Below the pieces are notes generated by a model. That model saw only the letters and a list, made by a program, of their open reading frames with translations, was not told the DNA's origin and did not search any database. This document shows, one piece after another, positions 1-12,167 of a stretch of DNA of 64,000 bases; position 1 is the first letter of the stretch, and each line of letters opens with the position of its first letter. Source of the DNA: Acorus gramineus (Eukaryota; Streptophyta; Magnoliopsida; Acorales; Acoraceae); assembly GCA_030737835.1 (NCBI GenBank), contig CM060857.1:310001-374000 (forward strand), written 5' to 3'. Position numbers and translations under genes: made by a program.

Positions 1-1259
1 TTCTGTGTTCATTGTTGATAATCAGACGTTTATAATTTTACGAGGCATCCCTTGTATTGTTTAGTCGAGTGTTTACATCAGATTTTCATATGTAAAATAT
101 GTCATAAGTTATATTTAATTTATATTGTAAAGTAGGTATACCATTTCCATTTATTGATATGGTGATTAAAGTGATGCACTATAAGAGCACCGTGCCCTGT
201 GTTGTATCAAACTTACGGGGAAGCGTAATGCTGTGCCATCAAAGAAGTGAAGGTAGGCACATTTGAAATCGAAGCATGTCTGGGATGATTCAGTTGTTCA
301 GGTTGGTTTAAGATATGTAATCTGCTCTTGAAGAACTCTGATTTATGTTGTTCACTCTATGCTGAAGAATGTTCAAACATAAACAAGACCTGAGAGGGGC
401 AGTTTCTGTCGCCTCTCCATCCGATAAGGTAATAGCTTGCAAGCTTCAAAATTTGCTTGAACAACAATCTATTTTCTTTTTTTTGATGGGTAATATCAAA
501 ATTTCTATTATGTTCAAAATTTAAGTTCAGATGTTGAGAATTACATGGCAGGTTTTGTATTACCTAAACAATACCTGATCTGTGAGGGAATTCAGTACCA
601 GGACTGAGTGCATCCACAGTCAGACAAGTGAGTAGAGGGCCACCGCAAAGCTACTACAATTTCAAAAGTGATGATCAAGTCATCCTTAAAAAAATAACTC
701 CTGTTACTGTCATCATCAATGAGTTTGTTTAACTGAGACTAAACCTCAGTTAAACGAAGGATAACCTGATTAGTCTTTTTTTTTTTTTTATTTATGAAAA
801 AGATCTGATTAGTCTTACTCATGGAATGTTTCCAATTCGCCAAGTGATCCGCAGGTTTGTTACTCTACATATGTTTTAAGTCTTCCAATCCTTTATATAC
901 TTTAAGCCTCCAGTTTGGCTTAAGAATACGCCCGGAATAAGTGGGAATTAGTTGGAATAGACTCAAAATGAGTATTTGAAGGGCTGTAATAAATTAGAAT
1001 ATGTATGTTAGAATTAACTAGTATAAAGTGATATATGTATTCTAGTTAACCCTTAGAATGTGGATTCTAAAAGAATGTGGATACTCTATCAAATCAACTC
1101 TTATCAATTCTTATAAATTAATTGTAATAATTTTTTCATATTTTATAAATTCTTATTTACATTTTATTAAAATAATAAAAATTTATTATTACATTTTTTA
1201 ATCAGAATAATTAAAAACATAATTAAATAAAAAAATCACTTTTCCCTTGCGCTTGCGCA
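1..1259. other. Intergenic, no gene recognised
   Basis: AT-rich sequence without a supportable reading frame. It may include the 3' flank of a gene beyond the left edge, but nothing shows this. The part from about 1080 to 1235 is very AT-rich and resembles the short AATAAATT-rich MITE-like segments seen elsewhere in the window (for example around 14150-14230 and 46190-46270). Confidence 0.5.
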
Positions 1260-1273
1260 TGCTTGTAAGGTGG

Positions 1274-1559
1274 GCGGTGGGATTGGTTTCTCCCCTTTCT
1301 GGCTTGTATGGTGATGACGAATGCAAAAATAACGGTGATGATCAGTGCTGCCACTGGCCCACGACTTGTCAATCTTTACGGCGCCTCCGCCGCCGCCACC
1401 GCCACCGCTCTTTCGGGCAGTGGGATTGATTTCTCCTCTTTCGGGCTTGTATGGTGATGACGAAGGCAAAAATATGGGTGATGATCAGTGCTACCACTGG
1501 CCCACGACTTGTAAATCTTTACGGCCCCTCCGCCGCCGCCACCCCCTAGAGTTTCCTCA
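1274..1559 (-). repeat. Tandem duplication of a PGG-domain piece, 143-bp period
   Basis: Two copies, 1274-1416 and 1417-1559, each contain the same remnant of the first PGG transmembrane helix. On the minus strand, in a frame different from the upstream part of exon 3, each reads like ALIITVIFAFVITI, close to the family's LIIAVTFTAIITMPG. Each copy ends in a GCC/CCG-rich tract that would encode poly-Gly. The duplication and the frame change show that ANK1 exon 3 is dead. Confidence 0.7.
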
Positions 1560-2515
1560 CCTATGGGCTCCATAACAGCCTCTCCATCATTGTTTCGCTT
1601 GAGCAGCTTCTTGAGGTGGAAGAGGCTTGGGCCACGCTCCCCACCTGCCTTGATGAAAGCATCTTCAAAATGTTCATGGAAATGCACTTGGTGTTTGGAT
1701 CCCCTCTGTGAACATAAAAGAAATTCAATTAGTATAGTCAATAAAATAATAATCAAATAAATCTATCCGATTTGTGTGATTTATAACTTTGTAGAGATTG
1801 CCATGTTGTTGGAAATGAAACAAATATGTTACAACTAAAAAACTAATTATTTTTTTTTTCTTTCCACAATTCAGTGAGATTTGTGATTATGAATATGATG
1901 TCATCTAATTTAAAAATATCGTCAAATTGTATTGTTCTATCATCCCATTCTAAACCCAATAAAAAATAAAAGCAATTAAAAAAAATGATGTGCCATGATC
2001 AATATCATTTATTCCAATTTTGTTTTTTAAAAATTACTAGTGTGATGAAGCGGAAAAAAGAAAAAGGAAAATGTTAGACAACACATGTTATTATTTTTTT
2101 AGTCATTTTTACAGTACCAAACGTAGACAACATATGTTATTATTTTTTTAAAAATAGTAAATATCATTTAACGATGCATGCCTATTGATAACAAGTGTAT
2201 TCGTTCCATTTCAAGTTGAATAAATCAATTTTTAGTAAATGTAAAAAAACGTTAACGATATACATCGACTAATGATACATATGCTAGATTTCTAACAATG
2301 CACATGAGAGTGTAAAATGATTGAGCCCAAAGAAAAAGCAAAAAAATTAGTATAAAACTAGTCTAAAACCGCACACTCTGTGTGTGAAAATAAAAAATAA
2401 AAATAATAAATCATCCGATATGTTAATAAATTCCCATAACAATCAACCAAAAAATAAATAAAATAAAATAAAATAAATCCTCAATAATGTTATCCAATTT
2501 AAAAAATTAAAGAGA

Positions 2516-3523
2516 AATTTACAAAAATAGCCCCATGATTTTGAATATTAGCAAAAATAACTTCCCCAATCCAATATTTTGAGATTCTAGCATTGGACAC
2601 AGTCAATGCTAACCGGTTATTTATAAAAAAAATTTAAACTGTGGCGCTTCTTTTTTTTCCTTTTTCTTTTAAAAAAAGGAGGCGTGTATATATGTGTATG
2701 TGTGTATATATATATATATATATATGACACCTTTTTTTTATTTTTATAACATTTATTTGGTTGAGAGAAGAAAAAATATTTATAACATTTTTCTTCTTTG
2801 ATTAAATATTAATGGCTAAGTTTTTTTTATCATATATATATATATATATATATGACACCTATTTTATTTTTATAACATTTATTTGGTTGAGAGAAGAAAA
2901 AATATTTATAACATTTTTCTTCTTTGATTAAATATTAATGGCTAAGTTTTTTTATCATCTATTTTATTAAATTTTAATGGCTAATATTCAGTTGAGAGAA
3001 GAAAAAATTATGGATGATTTGTTTCTCTTTATCCGGTAAAAATCATGAAAGATTTGTTTATCTTTATCACCTGTGATTGATTTTTTGATTAAATTTTAAT
3101 GGATGAATTTTTTTGTTGTTTAAAATATATTTGGTTGATAAAAGAGAAAATCATGAAAGTTTTGTTTCTCTTTATCACTTATTTGATTAAATTTTAATGG
3201 CTTAGATTTGCCTTTGGTTTAAAATATATTTGATTGAGAGTAGAAAAAATCATGAAAGATTTTTTTAGGAATATACTTTTAATTTGATGGGGAAATATAT
3301 GAAAATATATATTTTTTTTTTATCTTTTCTATTTCAAGGGCGGAAGTTATTTTTTATATATATATATATGTATAAAAGAGAGTTCCTTCTATCCGATACA
3401 TAAAAGATATGGCACCTCCAGTTTTTTTTTTTTTTTCTAAAGCAAATGTTATGTTTTGATAATATTTGGTTCACCGGCTAGTTTTAATAATATTTTTTTT
3501 TAAGTGGCTATTTTTTACAAATA
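2516..3523. mobile_element. Candidate non-autonomous DNA element in ANK1 intron 2
   Basis: The segment is bounded by an inverted pair: ATTTACAAAAATAGCC at the left, and the reverse complement of GGCTATTTTTTACAAAT at the right, with one or two mismatches. No transposase is seen and I could not fix a target duplication, so the superfamily is open. Confidence 0.35.
2726..3260. repeat. Degenerate tandem array, about 128-bp first unit
   Basis: The unit starting GACACCT at 2726 is repeated from 2854 (period 128). It includes TTGGTTGAGAGAAG, then TTTCTTCTTTGATTAAAT and AATGGCTAAG. Shorter, more diverged copies of the GAGAAAATCATGAAAG / TTTCTCTTTATCA / TTAAATTTTAATGGCT pattern continue to about 3260. 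Confidence 0.55.
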
Positions 3524-4106
3524 GCCCAAAATTAAACAAACATGAGTGTAACAAAAGAAAAAAAGTTAAAAACAATCGTAGTTTGAAATCTTACCAGGTC
3601 GACGATGTCGCGAGGAGTTAACCCCGCGTGGTTCAAAGAATTTGCGTCCGCATCAGCCCCCGCCGTCAATAGCAAGCCCAGCATTTCAGAATCTCCTTTC
3701 ACCGCCGCGAGATGCAGCGGCGTGTTGCCGCACCAGTCCTGGTCCCTCACCAACCCATTGAACATAGGGTGGTGTTTCACCAAGAAAAGCTCGACCACAC
3801 AGAGACATCGCGCCTCGACCGCCACGTGGAGGGCATTCCTCCTCACGTTGTCTCTCAACGTGACGCAGCCCGGGCACCGCTCGATCAGGGCTTCCACGAC
3901 GGTTGTCTGCCCCAAACCGGCCGCCACGTGGAGGGGTGAGTGTCCGTCAACGTTCAGGAGGTACCCGACGTCTTCATCCGTGTTTAGTATGAGATTCACC
4001 ATTTCAATGTCGTCGTAGCCTGCCGCGTAATGGAGGGGGGTGTTGCCGGATGCGTCCTTCTTGTGGTTGAGTTTTGGGTCATTTTGGAGGAGTTCTTCGG
4101 CGATTT

Positions 4107-4852
4107 CTGAGATGGTTTGGTGGGTTAAGTTCATTTGCAGAAATCAGAGATTCTATTTTTACAAAAATATAATTTTTTGATAAGCTGCACATGGAGATTC
4201 AGGAATTAGACAACTGAAGAGGACTGATTCACCCATTTGTTCACGGCGTTGAAAATTATAAGTTTTTTAAAGATGCAAACAGCATCCATGAAAGATAAAA
4301 ATGAGATGAAGTTGCATCTTTAGAGGGTGGATCTAACCCTCTCCAAATTATAAGCCCTTGTTTGTTTGCGTTAATTTTTTTTTTGGTGAATAAGCCTAAA
4401 AAGACCGGTTTGTTTGCGTAGAATAACTGGGTATAATTATCTATCCCAAAATATGTGTGAATAATTGATATTGCAAATCCTCAAATTGTGTTATTCCAGT
4501 AGTAAAGGGTTCAAATGTCATCATTTGTGATGTAGCATGATCATGAACAGTTCGATTGGCATGGAGGATAAATAGATGGTTCACTTACAATTTTAATGAG
4601 TTTTGAGTTTGTTGGGATTTATTCCCTTATTTCAGGATCTATATTTAGATTTGAATTTCAATCTGCAACCACCTCTTATAAATTGGGTGTTAAATCATTT
4701 TTTTACATTTTATAAATTCTTATATCTTTTTATCTTTCAAACAAACAACAAAAAAATTTATCTTTACATTTTCAACGAGAGAATAACTAAAATCATAATC
4801 AAACAATAAATTACTTATTCTACTGGTATAGCTACATGGCTGCTACTACTAC
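4107..4852 (-). other. ANK1 intron 1
   Basis: Intron between GT at 4851-4852 and AG at 4107-4108 (minus strand), with a family-conserved acceptor context (AACCATCTCAG). The interior is AT-rich with a GTTTGTTTGCGT repeat-like stretch near 4360-4420. No coding content is recognised. Confidence 0.55.
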
Positions 4853-5386
4853 CTGTGTGCCTTCGGAAGACGGCCGCATGCAACGCCGTCCAGCCGTTGG
4901 GCCCCACGAAATCCGTTGGCTCTCCTCTTTGTAGCAAAAGATTCACGCTCTCCAACGATCCGCGATCGGCGGCCAAGTAGAGGAGAGACTCACCGTCTCT
5001 GTTGGCTCCTAACCTCCTTACTGTCACCTGAGAAAAAGCCTGCATGAAATATTTAAAGAGGGATTCATTATGCACCGACGACTTGAGCGCGCAATGGAGG
5101 GGGGTGTTCCCTTGTTTGTTCTCCTTCATCAGGAGCATTGGACGTCTCCTGCACAGTTCCTTCGCCAAGTCATCTCGTCCTGCCATCACCGCGACATGGA
5201 GGGCAGTGTTCCCGGCGGGGTCTGTGGCGTTGAGAGTGTCGTCGTTCCATGTCTGGCGGAGCTCGCAAAGGTCTCCTCGCTGAGCCGGCTTGATTAATGA
5301 TGAATGACTCATTTTGATTGAATATATGAATAAATGCTCACACACAGCACTGTGATGTTGGCATGTTTGTGTCCTCTCTAATGAAG

Positions 5387-5397
5387 TTTATATAAGG
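5387..5397 (-). promoter_or_regulatory. ANK1 TATA box
   Basis: Minus-strand CCTTATATAAA, about 75 bp upstream of the ATG. The same core with the same flanks (ACTCC before, CTTCATT after) precedes ANK2 and ANK6 at similar distances, which supports both the box and the chosen starts. Confidence 0.65.
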
Positions 5398-5430
5398 AGT
5401 ACTGGTAATTGCGTAATGGAGGAAGAAAGT

Positions 5431-5544
5431 ATATCATTCTTTAATTTTTCACCTTCATTGTTGTCATGAAGCAAAGTATATGTGAGGATATCATTCTTTA
5501 ATTTTTCACCTTCATTGTTGTCATGAAGCAAAGTATATGTGCTT
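5431..5544 (-). repeat. 57-bp tandem duplication in the ANK1 upstream region
   Basis: Two near-identical units start at 5431 and 5488. Each contains ATATCATTCTTTAATTTTTC and TTGTTGTCATGAAGCAAAG. The unit occurs once upstream of ANK2 (from about 13317) and, diverged, upstream of ANK4 (from about 44468) and ANK6 (from about 53872). It therefore belongs to the shared promoter-proximal block and was doubled only in ANK1. Confidence 0.65.
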
Positions 5545-6606
5545 CCAGTGGTACATGCGCTTTAATTAGTTATATATGTATGGACCAACTTAAAGGAAAC
5601 CATTCATTTTGGTGTACATGTTCTTGCTGGAAGGCAAACTATTTCAAGTAAGAGAAATCTTAAGGGTTAGTTTGGCAAGGAAATAAGTGATAAAATAAGA
5701 GGTAATTATGTGGATAGTGAGTGATGTTTGTAGATCAGTGAAAAGGTTATGCTTACAAAACAATATATATAGATAAACTAATAGTAATACATAGAAGAAG
5801 AATAAATGTACTGGGTTGTAGAATCTGTTCTGACGGAGAGGAGACCGAGGCTAGAGTTGGACTTTATGTCCTTAAGACGTTATTTGCACCTCACTAGTGC
5901 TTACGAATAGCGGCGAAGGTCTCCCAGGATACAACGGTTGACTCCCCACAGTAGCAGCACTTCAAACTGAGGGGACAACAAACTGACTGTGTTTTCTCCA
6001 ACTCTCTCTGACTGGAATGCTATACAACTCGAATGCAAACAATTTATTCTTTTCCCCCAGTCATGGAAGAAGTCACTCTTCGAACATGTTGTTTGCGTAT
6101 TGGAAATGGAAATCCTTTGCTCTTGCAGAATGACAAAGAAGGACGAGCATAAGTACTATGTCTATTGCTCCTTCTCATGCAGGACATTCTATTCTGTGGC
6201 AAAGAATTTTTTTTTTGATATATGGTTTGTGCGGTTGGAGATTCATCTCTCCGATGCAAACCGTTTAATTAATTTTTGTTCATCCCCTGTTTTCATTCTT
6301 CCCCTGGTTTTTGTAAGGGCTGTATGCTCCTCTTAATATTACCAAGAAAAAAAATAAATAGAAATCCCTTTTTTTTTTTGTTAAGATTGGTGCCGCATGA
6401 TTTGATCCATGGTCATCATTTATGGAGAGGGGTGCTAACTGACTTTTTCAAAAATCGGCAAAAATGGAAATCCTTATCATACATATGAAGCATCACAGAG
6501 AAACCATTTTTTTTTTTGTTGATAAAAGATGAGCAACATAGACTGTAATTTATTCAAATCAGGGATCTCTAAAAGAAAACTAGATAAATGGCTATGTTTA
6601 TATATA
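5545..6606. other. Intergenic between ANK1 and a MULE
   Basis: It begins with the conserved GTACATGCGCTTTAATTAG upstream block of the ANK family. A moderately GC-rich stretch at about 5820-6000 stands out from its AT-rich surroundings and may be a remnant of another element; I do not recognise it. No supported gene. Confidence 0.4.
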
Positions 6607-7956
6607 TGAGTGGTGATACCCAGGCCCCAAAATATAAGCCCCACTAACAAGCCCCATGAAGTGTCATCACCTTATTGATTGTTATTAGTTGACTTGTTGA
6701 CTTTTAAAAATGGTAAAATGACAAAATACAAATATGTCCTTCATTAAAAATCTCTCTCATTAACCCAAATCCCCCCATTTTCTCTATTCGGTTATGAATA
6801 TTGAAATCCATTTAACCATTTCAAATTTTGAATTTTAAAATCCTTACCTAAACTATAATTGAACCTAAATTACACTAAAAAAGTTGGATATTTATTGTAT
6901 TCAAATTTAAATAAAAAAACACATATGGTTACTATATGAATTAATTACATCAAATACCTTTATTAAATATTTACGTCTCTCACAGCGATTTGTTACATTT
7001 ACATCAGAACTGTTACATTTACATAAATATAACAAACAATTTCATTTTCCTACCTAAATATTTTACATTCCATGCAATGTTTAAACAATTTAGAAACAGA
7101 TTATATTTTCAATAGTCAGTTACATTTTATAAAAAATGTCAAACACTTTTTTATTGTGTGATACATTTAACAAACATATGTATTTGACTGTTACAGTAAT
7201 AAATGTAACAAATATAAATTACTATTTACATTGAAACAAATGCAATACACGAATGAATGTTATATTCATAAATGTAACAAATATAAATCAATACATGCAT
7301 GCGGTTGACTGTTACATTTACGAATGTAACAAAAATATAAAACAGATTTGAAAAATTACATTGTCAACAATGTAGCAGTAACATTAAACAAACTACTCAT
7401 ATATAAAATGTAACGATATCGAGTGTTACATTTAGATATTGAAACAAAAACAAATCAAAATGTGATAAATGACATTCAATACATGAAAAAAATTATGTTT
7501 AAATATTTAAAACAAAAAGCAAAACACAATTTTTTTACGAATCTAATAATGTCAAACCTGATCCGAGAGACATTGATGTGAGATCCAAATCGAAAAAAAA
7601 AAAAAATGATTTCGTGCCTTCTCCTCAAAAATAGAATTTTCGATTTGCTCCCATGTATTCTTCATAAACAAAATCAATTCCGTAATGCAAAACCTCCTTA
7701 TTGTGCATACAAGACAGATTTTCAGTTGTTTCAACATCAATGGTTTCTCCGGTCCCTCTCAAATATTATTGCAAGATTTTAAGAATCCATTAATGGTGAA
7801 TAAATACAAAATTTTTAGAATTAAATGATACTCCACAATCATAGGGATACATGTTAAGGTAGTTATCAAGTAAAGGATATAATAGACAATGTACACTTGC
7901 CACATCATGGGGCCTGTGATAGGGCTTGAAAAATTGGGACCTAAGAATCATTATTG
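6607..7956. mobile_element. Non-autonomous Mutator-like element, copy a
   Basis: Imperfect terminal inverted repeats of about 50 bp (left GTGATACCCAGGCCCCAA; right, read inward, ATGATTCTTAGGTCCCAA). The flanking 9-mers read TTATATATA on both sides (6598-6606 and 7957-7965); this sequence is low-complexity, so the duplication alone is weak. The family is secured by copy b at 42764-43830, which has a clean 9-bp duplication. The interior lacks a transposase and contains many TGTTACATTTA / TAAATGTAACA words in both orientations (about 6990-7450). Confidence 0.65.
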
Positions 7957-8029
7957 TTATATATAATCACAAGTGACATGAATGCAACTGCTCTACTGAA
8001 TAACTAGTCGGGTTGCTTGTTGTGCACAA

Positions 8030-8215
8030 TGTTAGATTCACGATCAAGTAATTTAGGATGGACACCGAATTGATTAAATTAGTAATGATTTAATCTAACT
8101 AATTAGATAAATTCTATTTTCTAGTAACTTGTAAATATATTTTGTTTGTTATAGTTTGTTGAGGGATCATTGAGGATGAATTTGTTGAGATTTATTTCTA
8201 TAAATTCATTCTGCG
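8030..8215 (+). repeat. Truncated LTR-like repeat
   Basis: Closely matches 47709-47890: shared GATTAGTAATGATTTAAT-type stretch, CTAACTAATTA, TTGTTGAG and TCTATAAAT. The right-hand copy continues into a Copia-type U5 (CCCGTGAATGTAGAGTTAAG), so this is probably the 5' part of a solo or broken Copia LTR. Confidence 0.4.
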
Positions 8216-9046
8216 CTGCGCTATGTGATATATCAACTTTTGAATACATATGAGTGCATGAATTGCAATAATATGGATGCAGAAATTTCAAGGGTTTGGG
8301 ACTCTAGATAAAGGGTATGCATCCATTTTAGGAGGACACACACACTCTTGTTCATTCTACAAACAAATCTTGTTTTTGTTTGAATTTTAGAGTGCGCAAT
8401 AATCAAATAGTGTGCTATATTTAATCCTAGAGTACGAGCGTGACAGTCCCTTAGTTACACTGGGTAGAGATTCAACCAAGAAGCAAAATCGGTCTCGAGG
8501 ATGGTGGATATCAGACCTCAACAACTTTCCAGTTTATTTACATCAACTAATAAGTCATTTCAAATTCATTTATTCTTATTTTCAGTCATATACTGCTTGT
8601 AACAATACATTCCACACCTTCCACCGGCCATAACATACAATTGAGGCACGGGGGATCTCCTAGCTGTGGCTGATGCTTTTGCATGGCGGATGTTACATTG
8701 ACACAAACGCCGTTAAATTATTTCTTCCTACTTTTTTTCAAATTCGATAAATGATGGTTGATCGTATATTTCTCAATGCATTTCTTTAGATAAGGACTAT
8801 TTTTTCTTTAGATAAAGTTTCCGTTTTTATTTATTTATTTCTGGATGGTAAATATATCTCAGAACATAACATGGAGCGTGAATCAAACCAATGTTTGAAT
8901 TGAAATTGAGATACTGATACAAGTTCTTTCCTTTTAAATGTGATAAACCATATACATCTGGCCATGGATGTCTATCAGGTTCAATAAAATAGTAACACCA
9001 CATGTTCATACGATATACTTTTATTACAATAAATAACAGATGCCCA
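8216..9046. other. Intergenic plus ANK2 3' region
   Basis: No gene supported. The stretch just left of 9047 would be the ANK2 3' UTR. A minus-strand open frame at 8827-9060 lacks family similarity and only overlaps the end of ANK2 in another frame. Confidence 0.4.
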
Positions 9047-10819
9047 TCACAGAACAACACGCTTTTTCTTCAACTTAGACTGGTTCCTCGCCCAATCCAG
9101 CGCGCGTGTGATTTTCTTTTTCTTCTCATAATAGCAGGGCATGAGCAGGAGGAGGTTAACTGATGGTATGTACGCAATAATGCTGCCCCCAATGAGGGTG
9201 ACAATGCCGAGCCACGGGCAATGACGTGTGAGCACCGAGTAAGCCCCCGTCCCAAACGCGAGCGTCATCGCCATGAGTGCGGCATGCATCAGATTTACGT
9301 TTTGCAACATATTTATCTTTAACTCTAATCCCTTCCACGCAGAGGTCCATATGAGTCTTCCCGCGGCAATAAATGCAAAGATGAAAGCGAGAGTATCTAG
9401 TATCACGAATGCTTGGAATGACGCCCTCTTTGTCAGCACCGCCGTGCCCCCATAGCTGTTCGCCGGCTTAGTGTCGCTCTCGAATCCGCCGGGCATGGTG
9501 ATGATGGCGGTGAATGTAACGGCGATGATGAGTGTTGCCATGACTAGGAGGCTATTCGTGGATCCCTTGATCCGATCATCTCGACCATCCTCTTTATCAC
9601 AACTTTTGCCTCCGCTACTTCGCTTCAGTATATTCGTGAGGTGGCAGAGTCTTGGGCCATGCATTCCACCTGCCCTTATGAAGGCATATTGGATGGGACC
9701 AACTTCACCCCCAAGGCATCGTAAGATGATGCGACGAATGAGACTATCAATCTGAGAACATGAGGGAGTGCACAGTTCTAAATAGTGAACAAGTCTTAAA
9801 GTGTGCTTATGCATGGAAAATAGTAAAAGTTATGAGTGAGTAACACATGCATGCAGAAACACACCCTTGTTTTTCTTTTCGGGTAGAGGATGTCATGAGG
9901 AGTTAGCCCTTCATTATTCACAGGGTTGATGCCCATGTTAGGCATCATCGACACGAGCAAGAGTGCCATGCAATGGTCGCCTTTGATGGTGGCGAGATGG
10001 AGCGGGGTGTTGCCGTCGCAATCTCGATCGCTCATCAGCCCACCGAACTGAGAATCTTTCAAAATGTGCTCGACGACATTGCGACGACCTGCCTCAACAG
10101 CTATATGGAGAGGATTCCTCCTCTTATTGTCTTTCAACATAACGCAGCCCGGACATCGCTCAACCAGGGCTTTCACAATGTCCACGCCCCCGCAACCCGC
10201 CGCCACGTGAAGGGGCGAGTGTCCGTCCTTGTTCAATTTATACGTGACAACATCTTCATCCTTATCTAGTATGCAAGTCACCATTTCCAAATCATCATAG
10301 GCTGCCGCGTAGTGGAGGGGAGTGTTACCGGATGCATCCTTCTTGCGATTGAGCTCTGGATCCTTTTGTAGTAGTACCTTGGCGATTTCTGAGATGGTTT
10401 GAGAAGACAAGTTCATTCACAAAAGAAAAAAAATATTACGAGTCCATGTTTCCGGTTTTGCATGTATTTAAATATTTTTGCTGTGTGGATTATTATTGTT
10501 ATTTTTTTTAAGGGTGTGGATCTATTTCTTGAGAAGGCAAATCATCCTATGATTTTTTTTTTATAGAATAATGTTTTTTTTTTTTTTTTTTTTAATATAG
10601 GAGGGACCTCCGTGATTGACCTTACGATCAAGCTGGAAAGGCTACCTCCGTCTGTTTGCCCTGGTCCCACAGAAATTTATAGAATAATGTTACGGACTGT
10701 TTGCATATATTTTAATTTTTAAAAATACTAAACTTTTAAGAAGATACATATCTTATTACACGACTGTGAAAATAAATGGATTATAAATGGGATTGTCAGC
10801 TTGTATCAACACTCTTTCT

Positions 10820-10850
<31 letters not shown>

Positions 10851-11689
10851 GCAAAAATGTTTGTTTATACAAATAAAGGAATACTATTTGTTTGAAAAAA
10901 GTAAACCATTGAGAAAATTCAATTAGATGATTCAAAGAAAGACTCATTTGAAGATGTTGGAGCGAAATTTTCTATTGAACAGGGCTATATAGGTGTTTGT
11001 TTAAAGTTTTGAGTCCTTTGGTTTAAAGTAAGTTGTGTCATGTTTGTTACCGGAGATTATTAAGTTGAAAACAATTCAAAAAATCACAATCATACGCCTA
11101 ATAAAAGACACCCACTGAATCACATCTTCCCCCTCAACGGTGATCCCCATTTTTTTACGTATGATTCTCTCTCTCACTCTTAAATAATCTCACTCTTAAA
11201 TAATTGCATTCATTTTTTAAGACACCGTTACACACCGTTCTTCTTACATGTATGTACCTCGTTAGATTTTTCTTCCGATTACTAAAATTCAAAAAATGGT
11301 TTCAATCAATTCAAAATAGGACAATATACATTTTTCATTAAAACATATATTTTATTAGATAATATTACTAATTTAAAAAACTAAAAAGCACGTGTACAAT
11401 GTATTTTGAATATAACTGTGAAAAACACAGAGTAATTTTTTTTATTGAAAAAGCATATGCCTCATGATTTTTCTAGCAAACCCCACCATATCCTCGCTCA
11501 CTCGTCGTTCCTGGTATATATTTTTGTGATTGGGTATGGTTCCAGGTCATAGATCTGTAATATAAATTTATAATTAAAAAATTATAAATCTATATTACAT
11601 ATATATTCATTTCACTCATTTGTTTGATATTCAAAACTAAGTATAACATAGGCTTATTAGCCTCTGAGAGCTATACCAAGATTGATAAC

Positions 11690-12090
11690 AATAATTGTTT
11701 TGATTGCATTTTCTGTTATTTTTATTAAAAAACGTAAAATTGATTTTTTTATTTTTTTGTTTACAGTGGATAAAATGATGATAAGAGATAGATAAAGGAT
11801 GAATAAAAGTTTATGACTTTTTAAATGACAGCTATACCCTTGAATAAGTGTGAGAAATGTGTGACTGATTTGATAGATGTGACAATTTTTGAAATGTGTG
11901 TGTGAGATTTTGAGGGGAGATAAAAATTTTAAAATGACAGAGAATAGTATTTTTATTCATTGAAATAGATAATTAAGCCATGATAAACAATTCGATCATT
12001 TCCTTATAATATTTATAAAGCTTTATCCTAAATTATCTACACGTAGTTATCAAAATTTATTCGGAGAAAACAAACAGCTAATAAAAGCTA
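11690..12090. repeat. MITE-like repeat, family copy 1
   Basis: Similar over about 400 bp to 40825-41215, and more weakly to 44680-45090. Shared words include TTTATGACTTTTTAAATGA, TAGATGTGACAATTTTT, TTTCCTTATA and a right end in CAAACA. No coding sequence; the termini are not clearly defined. Confidence 0.45.
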
Positions 12091-12167
12091 TTCTCCAATA
12101 TTCAACCCTATTTTCTACTAATTCTTCACCACAAATGGGGGGTAAGGTTGTGAGGTGGACAGAGCCG

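Larger units (their letters stand above)
1706..3594 (-). other. ANK1 intron 2, repeat-filled
   Basis: AT-rich intron between the ANK1 exon 2 donor and exon 3 acceptor. No coding sequence is recognised. It holds the inverted-repeat-bounded segment and the tandem array listed separately. Confidence 0.5.
1260..5312 (-). pseudogene. ANK1: ankyrin-repeat/PGG protein gene, degenerate PGG exon
   Basis: Member of the ACD6/ITN1-like family: ankyrin repeats for protein contacts, then a four-helix PGG membrane domain. Exon 1 is 4853-5312, with ATG at 5312 as in the paralogues; it carries ankyrin cores GNTALHVAVMAG, GNTPLHCALKS, GESLLYLAADRG and GWTALHAAVFRR. Exon 2 is 3595-4106 with five more repeats (GNTPLHYAAGYD, GHSPLHVAAGLG, RNALHVAVEA, GNTPLHLAAVKG, then GLTPRDIV). 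The exon 1 donor (ACAG|GTAGTA) is in phase 1 and joins the exon 2 acceptor (ATCTCAG) to give a T-E-I-A junction; the exon 2 donor (GACCTG|GTAAGA) is in phase 0. Exon 3 (about 1260-1705) begins well (FIKAGGERGPSLFHLKKLL), but the membrane segment is frameshifted, duplicated in tandem and cut off before helices 2-4. The ankyrin exons have no stops, so an expressed soluble fragment is possible; a full protein is not. Confidence 0.75.

Noticed and set aside
1247..1575. Plus-strand frames rich in Arg and Pro near 1.3-1.5 kb
   Set aside because: Antisense shadows of the duplicated PGG remnant of ANK1.
3532..4134. ATG giving MNLTHQTISEI as the start of a separate ankyrin gene
   Set aside because: The same ATG-like word precedes exon 2 in several copies, but the conserved CATCTCAG acceptor and the phase match with exon 1 show that it lies in intron 1.
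5820..6000. GC-richer stretch as a possible gene exon
   Set aside because: No open frame with a recognisable family and no paired splice signals.
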